Source of the DNA: Euphorbia lathyris
Taxonomy: Eukaryota > Streptophyta > Magnoliopsida > Malpighiales > Euphorbiaceae
Direction: 5' to 3'
Assembly (NCBI RefSeq): GCF_963576675.1
Contig: NC_088917.1
Span: 19,620,001 to 19,684,000, forward strand
DNA: 64,000 bases
Shown here: piece by piece, positions 33,071-43,973 of the stretch
How positions within the stretch are numbered: position 1 is the first letter of the stretch
How the letters are laid out: each line of letters begins with the position of its first letter
Made by a program: the position numbers and the translations under genes
The notes under the pieces: model-generated
Databases searched by the model: none
What the model was told of the DNA's origin: nothing
What the model saw: only the letters and a program-made list of their open reading frames with translations

Positions 33071-33589
33071 AAAAGTAAAAAAAAAATATTTTTAAAAAAC
33101 TTCGAATCTTAAATTCCATTATTTTCATAATGCATTAATTTTTTTCTTTCTACCTAAAAAAATAACTTTGAAATACTAATAGTTTGATGCGGATATTGTT
33201 TGTAATCAAATCGAAACATGGTGATGATGAATCCGTAGGACTTATTAGGTTATGGTTGAAAAAAACAATTCCAATTTATAAGTGATGTATAATTGATTTA
33301 TAATTTTAATTATATATATTATTTATTTATTACGTTATCTGATCCGACCAATCCGAGTCGTTTGGTTGAACCAAGCGACCCATCCATTTATAAATTCAGT
33401 TCAATTTCTGGTCTGATTCTTACAACATTACTAATTTGAGAGATATTATCTAAAAGAGAATTGTGAGACGTTGGGTGTATTAGAGGTGAAGGGTTATCGA
33501 GTGTTTCAGAACACAATATTTTCTGATAAAAAAATTACAAAATTACAAAAATTCTGTTAAAATGCTAAAAATTAAATCTTCCACGTATA

Positions 33590-33885
33590 AGTTAATCATA
33601 ATTTTTTTGTCAAATTGTCTAAAATATTTACTGTGTTATTAATATTGTTACAAAAAATTAACAAAAATGCACGAAACTGCTTCAATTTATTGGCAAACTT
33701 GCTTGGAAGGTTCATAATGACAATGAAATAAAAGTAAAACCGGTCTTTTCAAAATTTCAATAGCGCCAAGACTAAAATTGATCTTGTTTGAAAATGTTAA
33801 GATTAAATTTGCATAATTTCACATGTCAGGACTAACTCTACACTTTACTTGAAATGTTAGGGTTAAATTTATCCCTTATATCATA
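33590..33885. repeat. Mutator-like end repeat (right of an inverted pair)
   Basis: Inverse counterpart of 31271-31560, ending at TGTTAGGGTTAAATTTATCCC. If the two are ends of one element, that element would include the first two BURP exons and part of intron 2. Confidence 0.5.
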
Positions 33886-33916
33886 ATTTTATAACTACCG
33901 CCCTATGAAATACTTA

Positions 33917-34573
33917 GGGTCCGTTTGGTACGTTGTAATGCAATGTAATGTAATCAAAGTTGTAATGTAATCAAATGTGTAATGTAATGGAATGAAATCA
34001 TAATTACATTACCATGTTTGGTTGGCAAATTTTAATAAAATCCATAATACGTAGGTTTATATTAGTTAAATACAATTTTCCTGTTTTTTTTTTTTGCATT
34101 TTTCGGATTTTCATGTTTTCTTTAATTTATTTTTCATTTTCGTTGTTTTTCTCATTTTTGTTTTTTTCATTTCACATTTTTTCGTGTTTTTCATATTTTT
34201 TCTCGTTTTTCTGTTTTTGCATTTTTTTCTCGTTTTCGGTTTTTTCACATTTTTTCATGTTTTTTCTCATTTTACCATTTTGTGTTTTTCATATTTTTTC
34301 TCGTTTTCTGCATTTTCACATTTTTTCGGTCTTTATGTTTTCATGTTTTTTCGTATTTCGCCGTTAGTAATAAAAATACAAGGGCTAATCGTAATGAGGA
34401 TTCATATCTATTTTGTTTGTAATGCCCATTACATAAATTTGTGAAGAAAAATTGAATGATGTAATGGTGATTCCATTACGACAAAAATTATATGACTAAC
34501 CAAACATGGTAATGAACCTCCATTGTAATGGTCATTCCATTACGACATCCATTACAGCGTACCAAACGGAGTC
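33917..34573. mobile_element. PIF/Harbinger-like (Tourist) MITE with T-rich core
   Basis: The TIRs are GGGTCCGTTTGGTACGTTGTAATG and, inverted on the right, GACTCCGTTTGGTACGCTGTAATG. TSD TTA on both sides (33914-33916 and 34574-34576). Length 657 bp. The core (34080-34370) is a degenerate T-rich tandem of TTTTTC(A/G)TTTT-like words. It gives long Phe/Ser-rich but meaningless open frames. Confidence 0.85.
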
Positions 34574-34576
34574 TTA

Positions 34577-35740
34577 ATGTTCTATTCTTTATGTGAAATC
34601 AAATTGTTTCTGTTAAAAAAGAAAATCAATTGGTGCAGTAATTTTTTTCAAAAGAATTTACTAAACCTTTTGCCTATTTTATTTCTTTTTACCATTTTAA
34701 AAACAACTACCACCATTTCGTTTTTCAGTGTTGTAGCCAAATAACGAAAAATATTTTATTTTCCAACAAAAAAAATTCTTTTATCCAATATTTTTCAGAA
34801 TATAATATTTTCTGGCAAACAAATAGAACCTAAACTTTTTGGATTTTTTCAAAAAAATTTGTTTGTATTTATTTGATATTTATAAAGTCATCATGCTTAT
34901 GTTTTTCCTTTAATATTGTTCCAATCTTTTTAATACCATTAGTGAACAAAGTTTTTATCCGCTCTATAAGTTATTATTTTTATTTAATCATTTAGGTTAT
35001 TTTTATTATATTTTGATTGATTAATTTAAAAACATATCCATATTAGACATTTTACGTACTAAGAACGATAGTTTATCATAATTTTATCAAATATTAGTTA
35101 TTAATCAACAATAGCATGTTTGTTATCCGAAACACTAAATAACAACAACTATATAACAATTAACAACAATAATAACTATCAACTAACAGCTGAAAAACAG
35201 ATTAAACATATTAACGTAATTACATGATAATATACTTCTTCAACTGTATCGTAGAGGGCCAATAGAAGACTACAAGTTTATGGGTAATAATTCTTTTGTT
35301 TAGTATCCATGAAATCATTTGTTTAAATGTAATTTTTTTTATAATCATCTAATTACTCGATTAGATACAAATGTTAGATTTGACATTTAACATTTTTACG
35401 GGATCCTCTGATTGATTGAATTATTGAGTTATTTATATTTAAAACACATTAATTTTGTACGTCCTCTATCATCTGAGACAAAGTAGATTTATTTATGAGT
35501 TCAGATACCTATCTAGTCCATCTAGATCCATGTCCAATGAACTGAGTATATATAAATAAAAATTGATATAATGTTCGGTCCGACCTAAACCATTAAAACC
35601 CATCTACTCTAGAACGAGTTTGAAATTTATAAAAATTGAATAGATCGTCTTGATCTATTATATTAATTATTAAATATATATTAATTATTTTTAAGTAAAA
35701 AAAATGTTAAATAATCACTTATTAATTATAATAAGATACT
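34577..35740. other. AT-rich intergenic sequence, no gene
   Basis: No coding region. Around 35105-35215 the words AACACTAAATAACAACAACT and CAACTAACAGCTGAAAAAC resemble ends of hAT-like elements also seen near 61070-61210, but no target-site duplication is readable. Confidence 0.45.
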
Positions 35741-35743
35741 TTC

Positions 35744-36180
35744 ATGAATATAAAAGTTGAAAAGCAAAATATTATATCCCAGCTAGCTTTTAGCATCAAT
35801 TCAAACTCAAAGCATCTCAACAGCCAACAACCATCCGACCAAATGCAGGATTATACTGTCTCTAATCATTCCCGCACAAAAAACAATGAAAGGAGTGAGA
35901 AATCAGTTATTTTATCTTTACCAAAATACCCCTACTTTTAGATTTTGATGTCTATAAACAGAACAGACACTATGTTATTTCTTTCAATGAGAACCATGAC
36001 AATTTTCATTCCATAAGATCTAGTTTATTTCTTATGATGGTATCAGAAATTTTTTCTGTAGGTTAAAATTTGTGCTTCTTTAATCTGTTTGTTCTTCAAT
36101 GGTAAACATGAGTGTAATCACACCAGGAGATCCATATTTTCTTCCTGCGAATGAAACTATACTTCTTTAGCAATACTCAT
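35744..36180 (+). repeat. copia-type LTR end, primer-binding site and gag start, copy 1
   Basis: Matches 38090-38635 in the same orientation. It contains an LTR-like promoter and leader, then TGGTATCAGAAA at 36038-36049 (close to the initiator-Met tRNA primer-binding site TGGTATCAGAGC). Next come an ATG and a short gag-like start (ITPGDPYFLPANETILL), which ends soon in a stop. It is the 5' end of a decayed copia element. Confidence 0.5.
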
Positions 36181-36369
36181 TGTAGTTAGACTTGTTGATG
36201 GAATGGTCAGAAACGAGAACGATAGTGATGACAGTACCCGCGATAAGTTGTTCGGGTCTGATGAGGAATAAGATCAGATAGATTTTATCCATGTAATAAA
36301 GTTATATTCTACATTTTAATAATTCAATTCGTAATTTAATTCCTTATTTTAATATCTCTTTGCTGTGCC

Positions 36370-37470
36370 TGTGATCTCTCTAAGGATCAAGTTCCTATGG
36401 CTATTGTCCATTTCAAGCCCATTTTAATATTATCGAAAAATAATAATATAAATTAACACGTACATTTTTAGGACTATAATCGAACTGAGTCGAGTTTTAA
36501 CTTGCTCATGCTCGATTCATTAGAAATTTGACAAACTCGAGCTTGAACTCAAAGTTTTGTTCACGAGCTGCTCGTAAAGAAGTTTTTTTTTCACGAGCTT
36601 TATTGCCGAGCAGTTCGTTGATTCTGTTCATGAAATTTGCTCTTGAACATCTGATTAATTAATGTTGATTTCAAATTTGTTTAACATACCTCTAAAAAAA
36701 ATTCTTGCTTTCATATCTTCATTCTTTTTTTCTTTGTTGTTTGTAACCGGTCACTTCAGGACGAATACTTGGTTCATAAAAAAATCATTCTCATAAAACT
36801 ACATAGTTTTGAAATTTACAAAACAAAAATTTCATATAAAACTACAGAGTCTTACATTTATCCTTTTATAAAAATATTATTATTACAAAATAATCGAATC
36901 AAGTTTGCTCACGAGTAAATTCATGAACATTATAATCGAACTTATTCACGAACCTATAACCGAGCCCGCTCATGAGCTTTCGATCGAGTTTCTTCGTACT
37001 CAAGCTCGACTTATTTATAAATCGAGCCGAATATGGTCGAGTTTTTATCGAGTCGAACGTCGAGCCACTTATGAGTGGCGCATCTCATTTACAATCCTAT
37101 ATATTTATAATATGTGTCAACCGTAATATTTCAACAATAATACTATTGAAACAATTCAAACATGTAAAAATTAATATCCATAAATAATATAACTCACCAA
37201 AAAAATATAAAACAATGTCCTTAAAATCTTACAACATATCATGGAAACAAGTAGATGATGCAACTAAAAAATAATACATAAAAACAATAAACACAATTAA
37301 CTAATAATCTCACAACAATGTTAAAAGTGAATTATAATAAAGAAAAAAAATATTTTTTTATTCCGTTTGTTGCCTAGGCACCATCCAAGCGGTCAAAAAC
37401 TTAAGGGCCAAAAATCCACCAAGGGACTAATCAGGATAAACCGAAACAAATTCCGATTTCGAGTGCTTAA
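36370..37470. repeat. part of an old segmental repeat (unit shared with 46190-47700)
   Basis: From TTTTTAGGACTATAATCGAACTGAGTCGAG through CCATCCAAGCGGTC..., this ~1.0-kb stretch is collinear with 46190-47650. That copy has an extra ~530-bp insertion. The leading part CTCTCTAAGGATCAAGTTCC also recurs at about 37815, 38830 and 47775. The GAGC/CTCGA-rich core (36480-37080) resembles an old element end. No gene. Confidence 0.65.
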
Positions 37471-38089
37471 ATGCTCTAGATGACCATTTCGTAAACCGTT
37501 CTTTCAGTTATTCAAAATTATATTAAACATTGATTGTACTAGTTGGAAAAGTCCATCTACAGAATTAAACAGAATCTTCATTGAAAACATATTCATATCC
37601 GCATAGTTAAAAATCACCAAGAGAACTCATTGAGGAAAATCGAAAGGGTTTTTCGGTTTAGAAAATTCTATCTTGAAACTCTTTATTTTGCAGAATCAAA
37701 CAGAATCTTCGTTCAAAACCGATTCAGATCTAAATAGATGAAATTTCTCAGTACCAATGTCTATTATTTTGTAGCTATCTGTCTATTTCCTCAGTTCTAA
37801 CTAAAAGCACCGTTAGTGTCCCTATAATATCTGTAAGGGTCAAGTTCCAATGGCCTATGTGATCTGATCTGCCATTCTTCTACCCCAATTGGAAAAAGAG
37901 GTGTTCCCAAATTAATTAAAACTATTGTTTTTCTTTGCAGGGAATCATAAAAAATAAAATAAAAGAATGAATACCAAAATATAATGCATGTATTAATTAT
38001 AACATGATTCATGAAACATCATGCCATAGGGAAAAAAGATCAACATTAGACTTTATTTATGCATTTACTCCTAATTTTAATCCAACACT

Positions 38090-39152
38090 TTCATGAATAT
38101 AACAATCAATATTATATCAGCAGAATTTCCAGAAAACAGAAAGCAAAGTATAACACTAAAGATCAGTAGAATGTCCAGAAAATTGAAAATCAAAATATCA
38201 TACACAGGAGACAGAGTCTGTCTCAACTAACTGTTAGCATCAATTCAAACTTAAAGCATCCTACCAGCCAACAACAATCAGATCAGATGAAAGATTATAC
38301 TGCTAATCATTCCTGCAGAAAAAGCAATGAAAGGAGTGAGAAAACAGGTATCCATCTTTACTACTTTTCCAGAAGTTTAACTGTACTTTAGCTTTTGATT
38401 TCTATAAATTTCTATAAATAGAACAGACACTGTATTATGTCTTTCAATGTGAATCATAACAATTTTCATTCCACAGGATTTAGTTTCTTTTTTTTGGTAT
38501 CAGAGAGTTTTTCAGCAGTTTTAATTGGTTCTTCTTTAATCTGTTTGTTCTTCAATGACAAAACCAGAAAGTCCATATTTCATTTCTGCAAATGAAACTT
38601 CTTCTTTAGCACTAGATTAGTTGTTAGGGTTTGATAGGAAATAAGAGAATGAGTTGTTAGGGTTTATAACATCATCCATGTGTATGATTGCAATAAAAAA
38701 AATATGTAGGAGATAGACATAGATTAGATAGATTTTATCCATGTAATGTAATAAAGTTATATTCCACATTTTAATAATTTAATTCGTCACACATATTTCA
38801 TACCTATCTATCTAAATAAAATATATTGTCCCTGTAATCTCTCTAGGGGTCAAGTTCCCATGGCTATTGTCCATTTCAAGTCCATTTTGATTTTCAACTT
38901 TCACTGCTTTTGTAGCTCTTCTTTCCCAATTGGAAAAAACGGCAAGTTAATATATTTGTTTTGTTTTGTTGGGAAAGATAAATCAAAAGAATAAATAATG
39001 ATAAATTCGGATATTTATCCGTAGTTCGATCTATTAAGACGCTTAGATCCGATCCTACATGTAAAATAAGAAGAGTGTCAATTATTTAGCTATAGAAACT
39101 CTGATATTAAAGTCAGATAACGAATTTAACAGAACAAGTAATGAACACCTTG
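38090..39152 (+). repeat. second copia LTR/leader copy and flank of the repeat array
   Basis: 38090-38635 repeats 35744-36180, with the PBS-like word TGGTATCAGAGA at 38495-38506 and a gag-like start (PESPYFISANETSSLAL). 38930-39152 is one unit of a ~290-bp tandem repeat that resumes after the nested insertion (44945-45020) and is repeated at 45040-45305. Confidence 0.55.
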
Positions 39153-39233
39153 CAGTGGCGGAGCTAAGACCTCAACGTCGAGGGGACTAGACCATGTAAA
39201 AAAAATAAATGTTGGCTTTTCCAAAGGGGCCGA

Positions 39234-40110
39234 TGATGCAGCGTGGATTTCACTGAAATCGTGACGTGTTAGTTTTAATCGTAAACTAACAAAGATGTTC
39301 TTCTCTAGCTAAACTAGAAGGAGTGAATCCCAATTTCATGGACTAAATCCATAGGAATAATAAAATCCCCATTGTTGAAGGTAGAACCTTAACAAAGCTT
39401 CTTGAAGAAGAATTATATTTGATTGATAAAAAGTTAACTATTACAATGAGAAAGAGATGAATTTATATCATCTCAAAAACCCTAATTGCCTAATTACATA
39501 AAGGGTAAATTACATAGCCAATTAAAACATAAAGATAAGGGGTAAATGAGTGAAATATAAAGGGGTGGCATGGATGGTAAATAGGGAGTGACATGGTTGT
39601 AATAAGGGAGTGGCAAAGGTGTAAATAGGGAGTGGCAGGATTGTAAATAAGGAGGAAGCTGGAGTAAGGAGCAAGTTCCTTAAGCTGAAGGCACGCGGGG
39701 CATGGGTTGGCTGTTGAGCTCTTCTCCGGATCAGTACTCATTCTACGCAGAGCGTGCCCAAATCTACGCGGAGCGTAGGCTTTTAAATTGAAGGCACGCG
39801 GGGCGTGCCTTGGCTGCTGAACTCTTCTCTGGATCATTTCTTCTTACACGCGGAGCTTGTTTTAACAATACGCGGAGCGTGTTTTAACTCTACGCGGAGT
39901 GTGCCCGATCCAAGCCCTGCGTAGATGACCTCCTGGACTTCTCTTTGGATCAAACCCTCGAGTACGCGGAGCGTGTAATAACCCACGCGGAGCGTGCCCC
40001 ACATGTTGTGTGGCACAGTTTGGCCTCCTTGCTCGCTTGTTGCTCGTGCTAGATTCTTCCTCCGACTTCCCTCGTCCGGACCCGATCCTAGGGAAAGATG
40101 CACCGCATCA
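39234..40110 (-). repeat. 3' LTR with palindromic 13-mer array
   Basis: TG...CA ends. Between about 39688 and 40000 it holds roughly nine copies of the imperfect palindrome (C/T)ACGCGG(A/G)GCGTG, spaced irregularly. It lacks some repeat units present in the 5' LTR. Confidence 0.9.
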
Positions 40111-40282
40111 TACACTCTCTCTTAAAAAGAACTTGACCCCAAGTTGCTTGCCACATATTGATGAGACGTGTTCGTTGTGAATGAACCCAAGTCCTCAAAT
40201 CGAACCAAAGTGTTGTTCGAGATGAATTTAAGAAGTCCACTCCACATATTGCCGGACTCACCTTCTCCTCACGAGCTTTTCC

Positions 40283-41689
40283 CTATATCTCCACAAGTGC
40301 CTCACCCCGGACTTCATTTTCCGTGGTACTCATCTCCCAATCTACACCAATCTCGGATGCTCTACCAACATCGAATGGTATGTCTTGGCGAAGCTTGTCA
40401 AACCACTTCCCCATAACTGCTTGGGTGATCTTCCAACGTCCCTCATTTGGTTGCACGGACCACTTATGGACCCTCTTGATCTCCCCATCACGAACTTGAG
40501 GAATCAACACAATTTTCTTCCGCTCTTGGCCTACCTCGAATTGAATGCCCCGACGACACGTATCAACCCAATTAGAATCAATCTCACAAATATTCTTCAA
40601 AACCCCAACATGATCTTGAGTCGAATATGCCCGGACCTCAATGTACCTCATGCCATCAACCCGGATGCTAGGCTCAACCTCCACTCGCTCATAGCCAACC
40701 TCAAGTGACATGTCCTCACGCCATATATCAACCCAAATTGGAGCAATCCCTTGAGTACTCTTCACAACCCAAACATGATTTTGACTTGAATATGCCCGGA
40801 CTTTGCTATCACTCATTCCATTAACCCGGCTACGATGCTCAATTTCTCCTTGCCCATAGCCCACATCAAACGGAATATCTCGGCGACATTTGTCAACCCA
40901 CATCATAGTGAACCCAAGCACACACATAGTAGCTCCTCCCTCACCTTGGGTTAACAATCCCGAAACTTCAAGACTAGCCACTTTACTAACTTGGCCCTCA
41001 ATCCCCAAGTCTTGAATTTCTTCTACCTTCTCAACATCTCTCGGGCGGCTATCCCCATTCATCAAAGACTTCATAAACCCCACTCTCTTCATCACAAGAT
41101 CGCTTCTCATTGACTCCTCATAAGGTTGATGTTTCCTCAACAAGCACAACATATACCCGCACACATTCATGTCAATAAGGCACACAATAGTGAATTTCGG
41201 ATTTACCAAGTCTTGACTTCCTTCCATCTTCTCTACATTCCCCGGGAAGCCATTCCCCCTCAACAAACAATCACCAAAGCCCACAACAAGATCAACCCTC
41301 ATGGTCCCATCATAGGAAATGTTCTCTCTCAACATAAAGTTCACATCCCTCACAACAAGCTTGCCTCTCATAGGCTTATCATAGGAAAGGCTCCCACTCA
41401 ACATAGAGTCTACATTCCTCTCAACAAGATCATCTCTCATGGGCTCATCATAGGAAAGGTTCTCCCTCAACATACACAACCAAGCTTCCAACACATATAT
41501 TTCAACAAAGCACAAAAGAATAAGTTCAGATTTTACCCAATGAGTGACTCGATTCTTTTGCATGTGGCATGTGCTAGGCATCTCGGTGCTATCAACAAGC
41601 TTCATAGAGCAACCTTCCTCCTCCTCTCTAGAGCTCAACTCACCATATGTAGAGCTAGGTGCACTATCTCCCAGATCCCAGGCTATGTC
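40283..41689 (-). CDS. downstream half of the retrotransposon reading frame, repeat-rich protein
   Basis: In the same frame as the protease-bearing part and separated from it only by one TGA (41690-41692), so the two are probably one polyprotein. There is no ATG at the beginning. It shows two internal tandem arrays. One has period 23 aa (69 bp), three copies with MLRENxSYDxxMRxDLV at about 41284-41473 and a fourth, looser copy near 41060-41150. The other has period 55 aa (165 bp), three full copies plus a part, starting WVDKCRRDIPFDVGY at about 40900 and restarting at 40735, 40570 and 40405. The 55-aa unit head resembles the integrase C-terminal motif KxxDxxRRDxxFxVGD of gypsy elements. Function unknown. 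Confidence 0.6.
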   Translation of the reverse strand, partial: DIAWDLGDSAPSSTYGELSSREEEEGCSMKLVDSTEMPSTCHMQKNRVTHWVKSELILLCFVEIYVLEAWLCMLRENLSYDEPMRDDLVERNVDSMLSGSLSYDKPMRGKLVVRDVNFMLRENISYDGTMRVDLVVGFGDCLLRGNGFPGNVEKMEGSQDLVNPKFTIVCLIDMNVCGYMLCLLRKHQPYEESMRSDLVMKRVGFMKSLMNGDSRPRDVEKVEEIQDLGIEGQVSKVASLEVSGLLTQGEGGATMCVLGFTMMWVDKCRRDIPFDVGYGQGEIEHRSRVNGMSDSKVRAYSSQNHVWVVKSTQGIAPIWVDIWREDMSLEVGYERVEVEPSIRVDGMRYIEVRAYSTQDHVGVLKNICEIDSNWVDTCRRGIQFEVGQERKKIVLIPQVRDGEIKRVHKWSVQPNEGRWKITQAVMGKWFDKLRQDIPFDVGRASEIGVDWEMSTTENEVRGEALVEI

Positions 41690-43924
41690 TCATGGTAGCC
41701 TTCTCAAATGTGGAAGCCCTTTAAAAAGCCCTTTAGGTGGCTCATTGGAAGACATGTGCTTGTCACCCTCGGACATCGGCTCAACTTCCCCACTTCCAAC
41801 TTCGCTACCCCCTTTCTCAACCTCATTCTCCTCTTTGGATTTGACTTTACTAGGAGAGTGGCTAGCTAGCTCATCCATGGAACCCAAGTCAAGATGATTT
41901 AATGTCTCAACTGTTCCACCAATGCACCCAATCACATTCAACTCCCGAGTTGGACAATCTTCCAAAGTGGTCTCCATTTTCTTACTAGGAGAACTCTTCA
42001 AAGGTGGAAGGACATATCGGATTTCGCCTTTGCGTATGGTGTAGGTGTTGCTTCTTCCCGCATGTGAGGCATCACAATCAAATTGCCATGGCCTACCAAG
42101 TAGCACATCACAAGCACCCATCTCCACAACATCACACATAGCTTCATCCCCATAAGCTCCAATAGTGAAAGGAACTTTACACCAATGAGTAACTTGAAGC
42201 TTCTCCACTTCGTTGACCCAACCAAGGCGGTAAGGTCTAGGATGTGGCTCGGGAACCAACCCAAACTTGCTCATGGCGGACCGACTAATAATATTCACTT
42301 GGCTTCCTCCGTCGATCACCATCTCACACTTCTTCCCAAGAACTAAGCATCGAGTTCTAAATAATCGATGACGTTGGCTAGGCTCCTCTTCACTAGGCAT
42401 AGGCACCCTAGTCACCAAATACACATTGTGCTCATTGCCATCATCATCAACTTCATCGGTGTCTTCATACTCAACACTTTCCGACTCATCCTCATCTTGG
42501 AACCGATTTTCTTCCTCATCATAAGCATCTTCATTTCGGTCCCACTCTACATTTTCCGCCTCATAGTCATCTCGGAACCGTCCTTCATCATGCTCATAAG
42601 TCTCTTCGTTTCGGCTCCATTTTACATGTCCCAACTCATCATCATGATGGAACCTACCTCCATCATACTCATAGATATCTTCGTTGTAGTTCCGTTCAAC
42701 ATCCTCCAACTCATCATCACAATAGAATCTACCTTCATTATCTTCATAAGGAGCCCCGTGTCGATCCAACTCAACGCACCGACGCCCATTTTCATCATAG
42801 TAGACCCCATCTTCGTCTTCCTCATGAGCGGCCCCATATTGGTTCCACTCAACTCTTTGACATTCATCCTCCTCATGGTAAACTCTACCATCTTCATCAT
42901 AATCAAATTCATATGCACTATGACAAAGTTCACCATCCTCACATATCTTATCTTCGGAAGCGTGCTCTCTCTCTTCAACCTCATCCTCGAATTCGCCTTC
43001 ATAATAATCACATTCCTCATTTCTTACTAGCTCATTCTCGGATTGGTTCTCCTCTTCTTCAATCTCCTCTACTAACTCCTCTTCTTCATGATCATGCTCA
43101 AATTCATTTCCCTCTTCATCCACGATCCGTCTTTTCCCACGACCTTTCGTTTCCTTCCACTCCTCTTCATAATTCGAACCGACTAATTCACGTGCCAAGT
43201 CGCCCGACTCAAAAGACATGCTACAACCCAATATGGTAGAACCACCAACATCTCTCCCATCTCCATAGCCATCAATCTCCACACATAAACTAATTTCATC
43301 ATGCTTCCCAAAGAGATTAACAAGCCCAAACTCCTTCTTCCCCTCTTCAAGACATATGCCATCCATTTCCTTAAGCATACTTATATAGCTAGGCCTAAGG
43401 GGCATTTTAACAAACACTTGGGGAGTATCCCTTGCAACATGGGTTTCCTCAATATTACCACACACAAATTCAACCTTCCCCATGTTCTCACACACAAGCA
43501 TCCCTTCCTCCTTATCCACACATACATTTAAATCCTCATTCATACATTCATTATCAACAACTCCATAATGAGAATTTAAATTGCCAACAACACCACAAAC
43601 AACCAAATCCTCACTAAGAGTAGGCATACCCACAACTTCCATATCAAGAATTGAAAGCTTTGGATTTACCTTTTCCTTGTGCAATAGAGGACAGATTTGG
43701 GATGAATCCTTAGGAGGCGAGATAGTGGTTTCTCCATCTCCTTTCTGTTGGGCTCGACGTTGTCGCCTCCGGCTACTTCGGGTTCTCCTTTGGAGTCTTT
43801 CCATCTCTTCTTGCTCCAAGTTCTCTCTTGTCTTTCTTATCATCTCAACATATTGGAGCTCCATCTCCATTGTCTTGGCTTCAAGACGTTCCTTTAAGGC
43901 TTGTGAATAACTCGGTTGAATCAT
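41690..43924 (-). CDS. retrotransposon gag-like/protease polyprotein with acidic repeat
   Basis: 744 aa from MIQPSYSQALKERLEAK, 49 nt inside the 5' LTR; an upstream in-frame ATG lies in the LTR itself and is less likely. Order: coiled-coil-like basic N-terminus (REN..EEMERLQRRTRSSRRRQRRAQQ); a middle region; a strongly acidic tandem array of about 25 aa (75 bp, five copies, 42476-42853, units starting VEW/VEL/VER/VKW/VEW); then an aspartic-protease-like domain, with VIDGGSQVNIIS at the active-site position and DVLLGRPW later. The Asp-Gly-Gly-Ser reading is usual in plant gypsy gag-asp domains. No zinc knuckle or reverse transcriptase. Stop at 41690, followed by an open continuation in the same frame. 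Confidence 0.75.
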   Translation of the reverse strand: MIQPSYSQALKERLEAKTMEMELQYVEMIRKTRENLEQEEMERLQRRTRSSRRRQRRAQQKGDGETTISPPKDSSQICPLLHKEKVNPKLSILDMEVVGMPTLSEDLVVCGVVGNLNSHYGVVDNECMNEDLNVCVDKEEGMLVCENMGKVEFVCGNIEETHVARDTPQVFVKMPLRPSYISMLKEMDGICLEEGKKEFGLVNLFGKHDEISLCVEIDGYGDGRDVGGSTILGCSMSFESGDLARELVGSNYEEEWKETKGRGKRRIVDEEGNEFEHDHEEEELVEEIEEEENQSENELVRNEECDYYEGEFEDEVEEREHASEDKICEDGELCHSAYEFDYDEDGRVYHEEDECQRVEWNQYGAAHEEDEDGVYYDENGRRCVELDRHGAPYEDNEGRFYCDDELEDVERNYNEDIYEYDGGRFHHDDELGHVKWSRNEETYEHDEGRFRDDYEAENVEWDRNEDAYDEEENRFQDEDESESVEYEDTDEVDDDGNEHNVYLVTRVPMPSEEEPSQRHRLFRTRCLVLGKKCEMVIDGGSQVNIISRSAMSKFGLVPEPHPRPYRLGWVNEVEKLQVTHWCKVPFTIGAYGDEAMCDVVEMGACDVLLGRPWQFDCDASHAGRSNTYTIRKGEIRYVLPPLKSSPSKKMETTLEDCPTRELNVIGCIGGTVETLNHLDLGSMDELASHSPSKVKSKEENEVEKGGSEVGSGEVEPMSEGDKHMSSNEPPKGLFKGLPHLRRLP

Positions 43925-43961
43925 TGTCGAAAGAAGTCTCCGTTCAAGGAAAACGATCGGC

Positions 43962-43973
43962 TCTGATACCAAC
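43962..43973 (-). other. primer-binding site of the LTR element
   Basis: On the minus strand, directly after the 5' LTR, GT is followed by TGGTATCAGAGC, complementary to the 3' end of initiator methionine tRNA. Confidence 0.85.

Noticed and set aside
34014..34444. Two overlapping Phe/Ser-rich open frames that look like membrane proteins
   Set aside because: Product of the T-rich low-complexity core of a Tourist-like element; no start context, no family.
39490..40115. Open frames with APRRFGHAPRRMG-type repeats in the LTR
   Set aside because: They result from reading the palindromic LTR word array; the LTR context explains them.
41126..43910. Several open frames on the plus strand over the LTR element
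   Set aside because: They are antisense to the retroelement polyprotein and are created by its acidic repeat composition.
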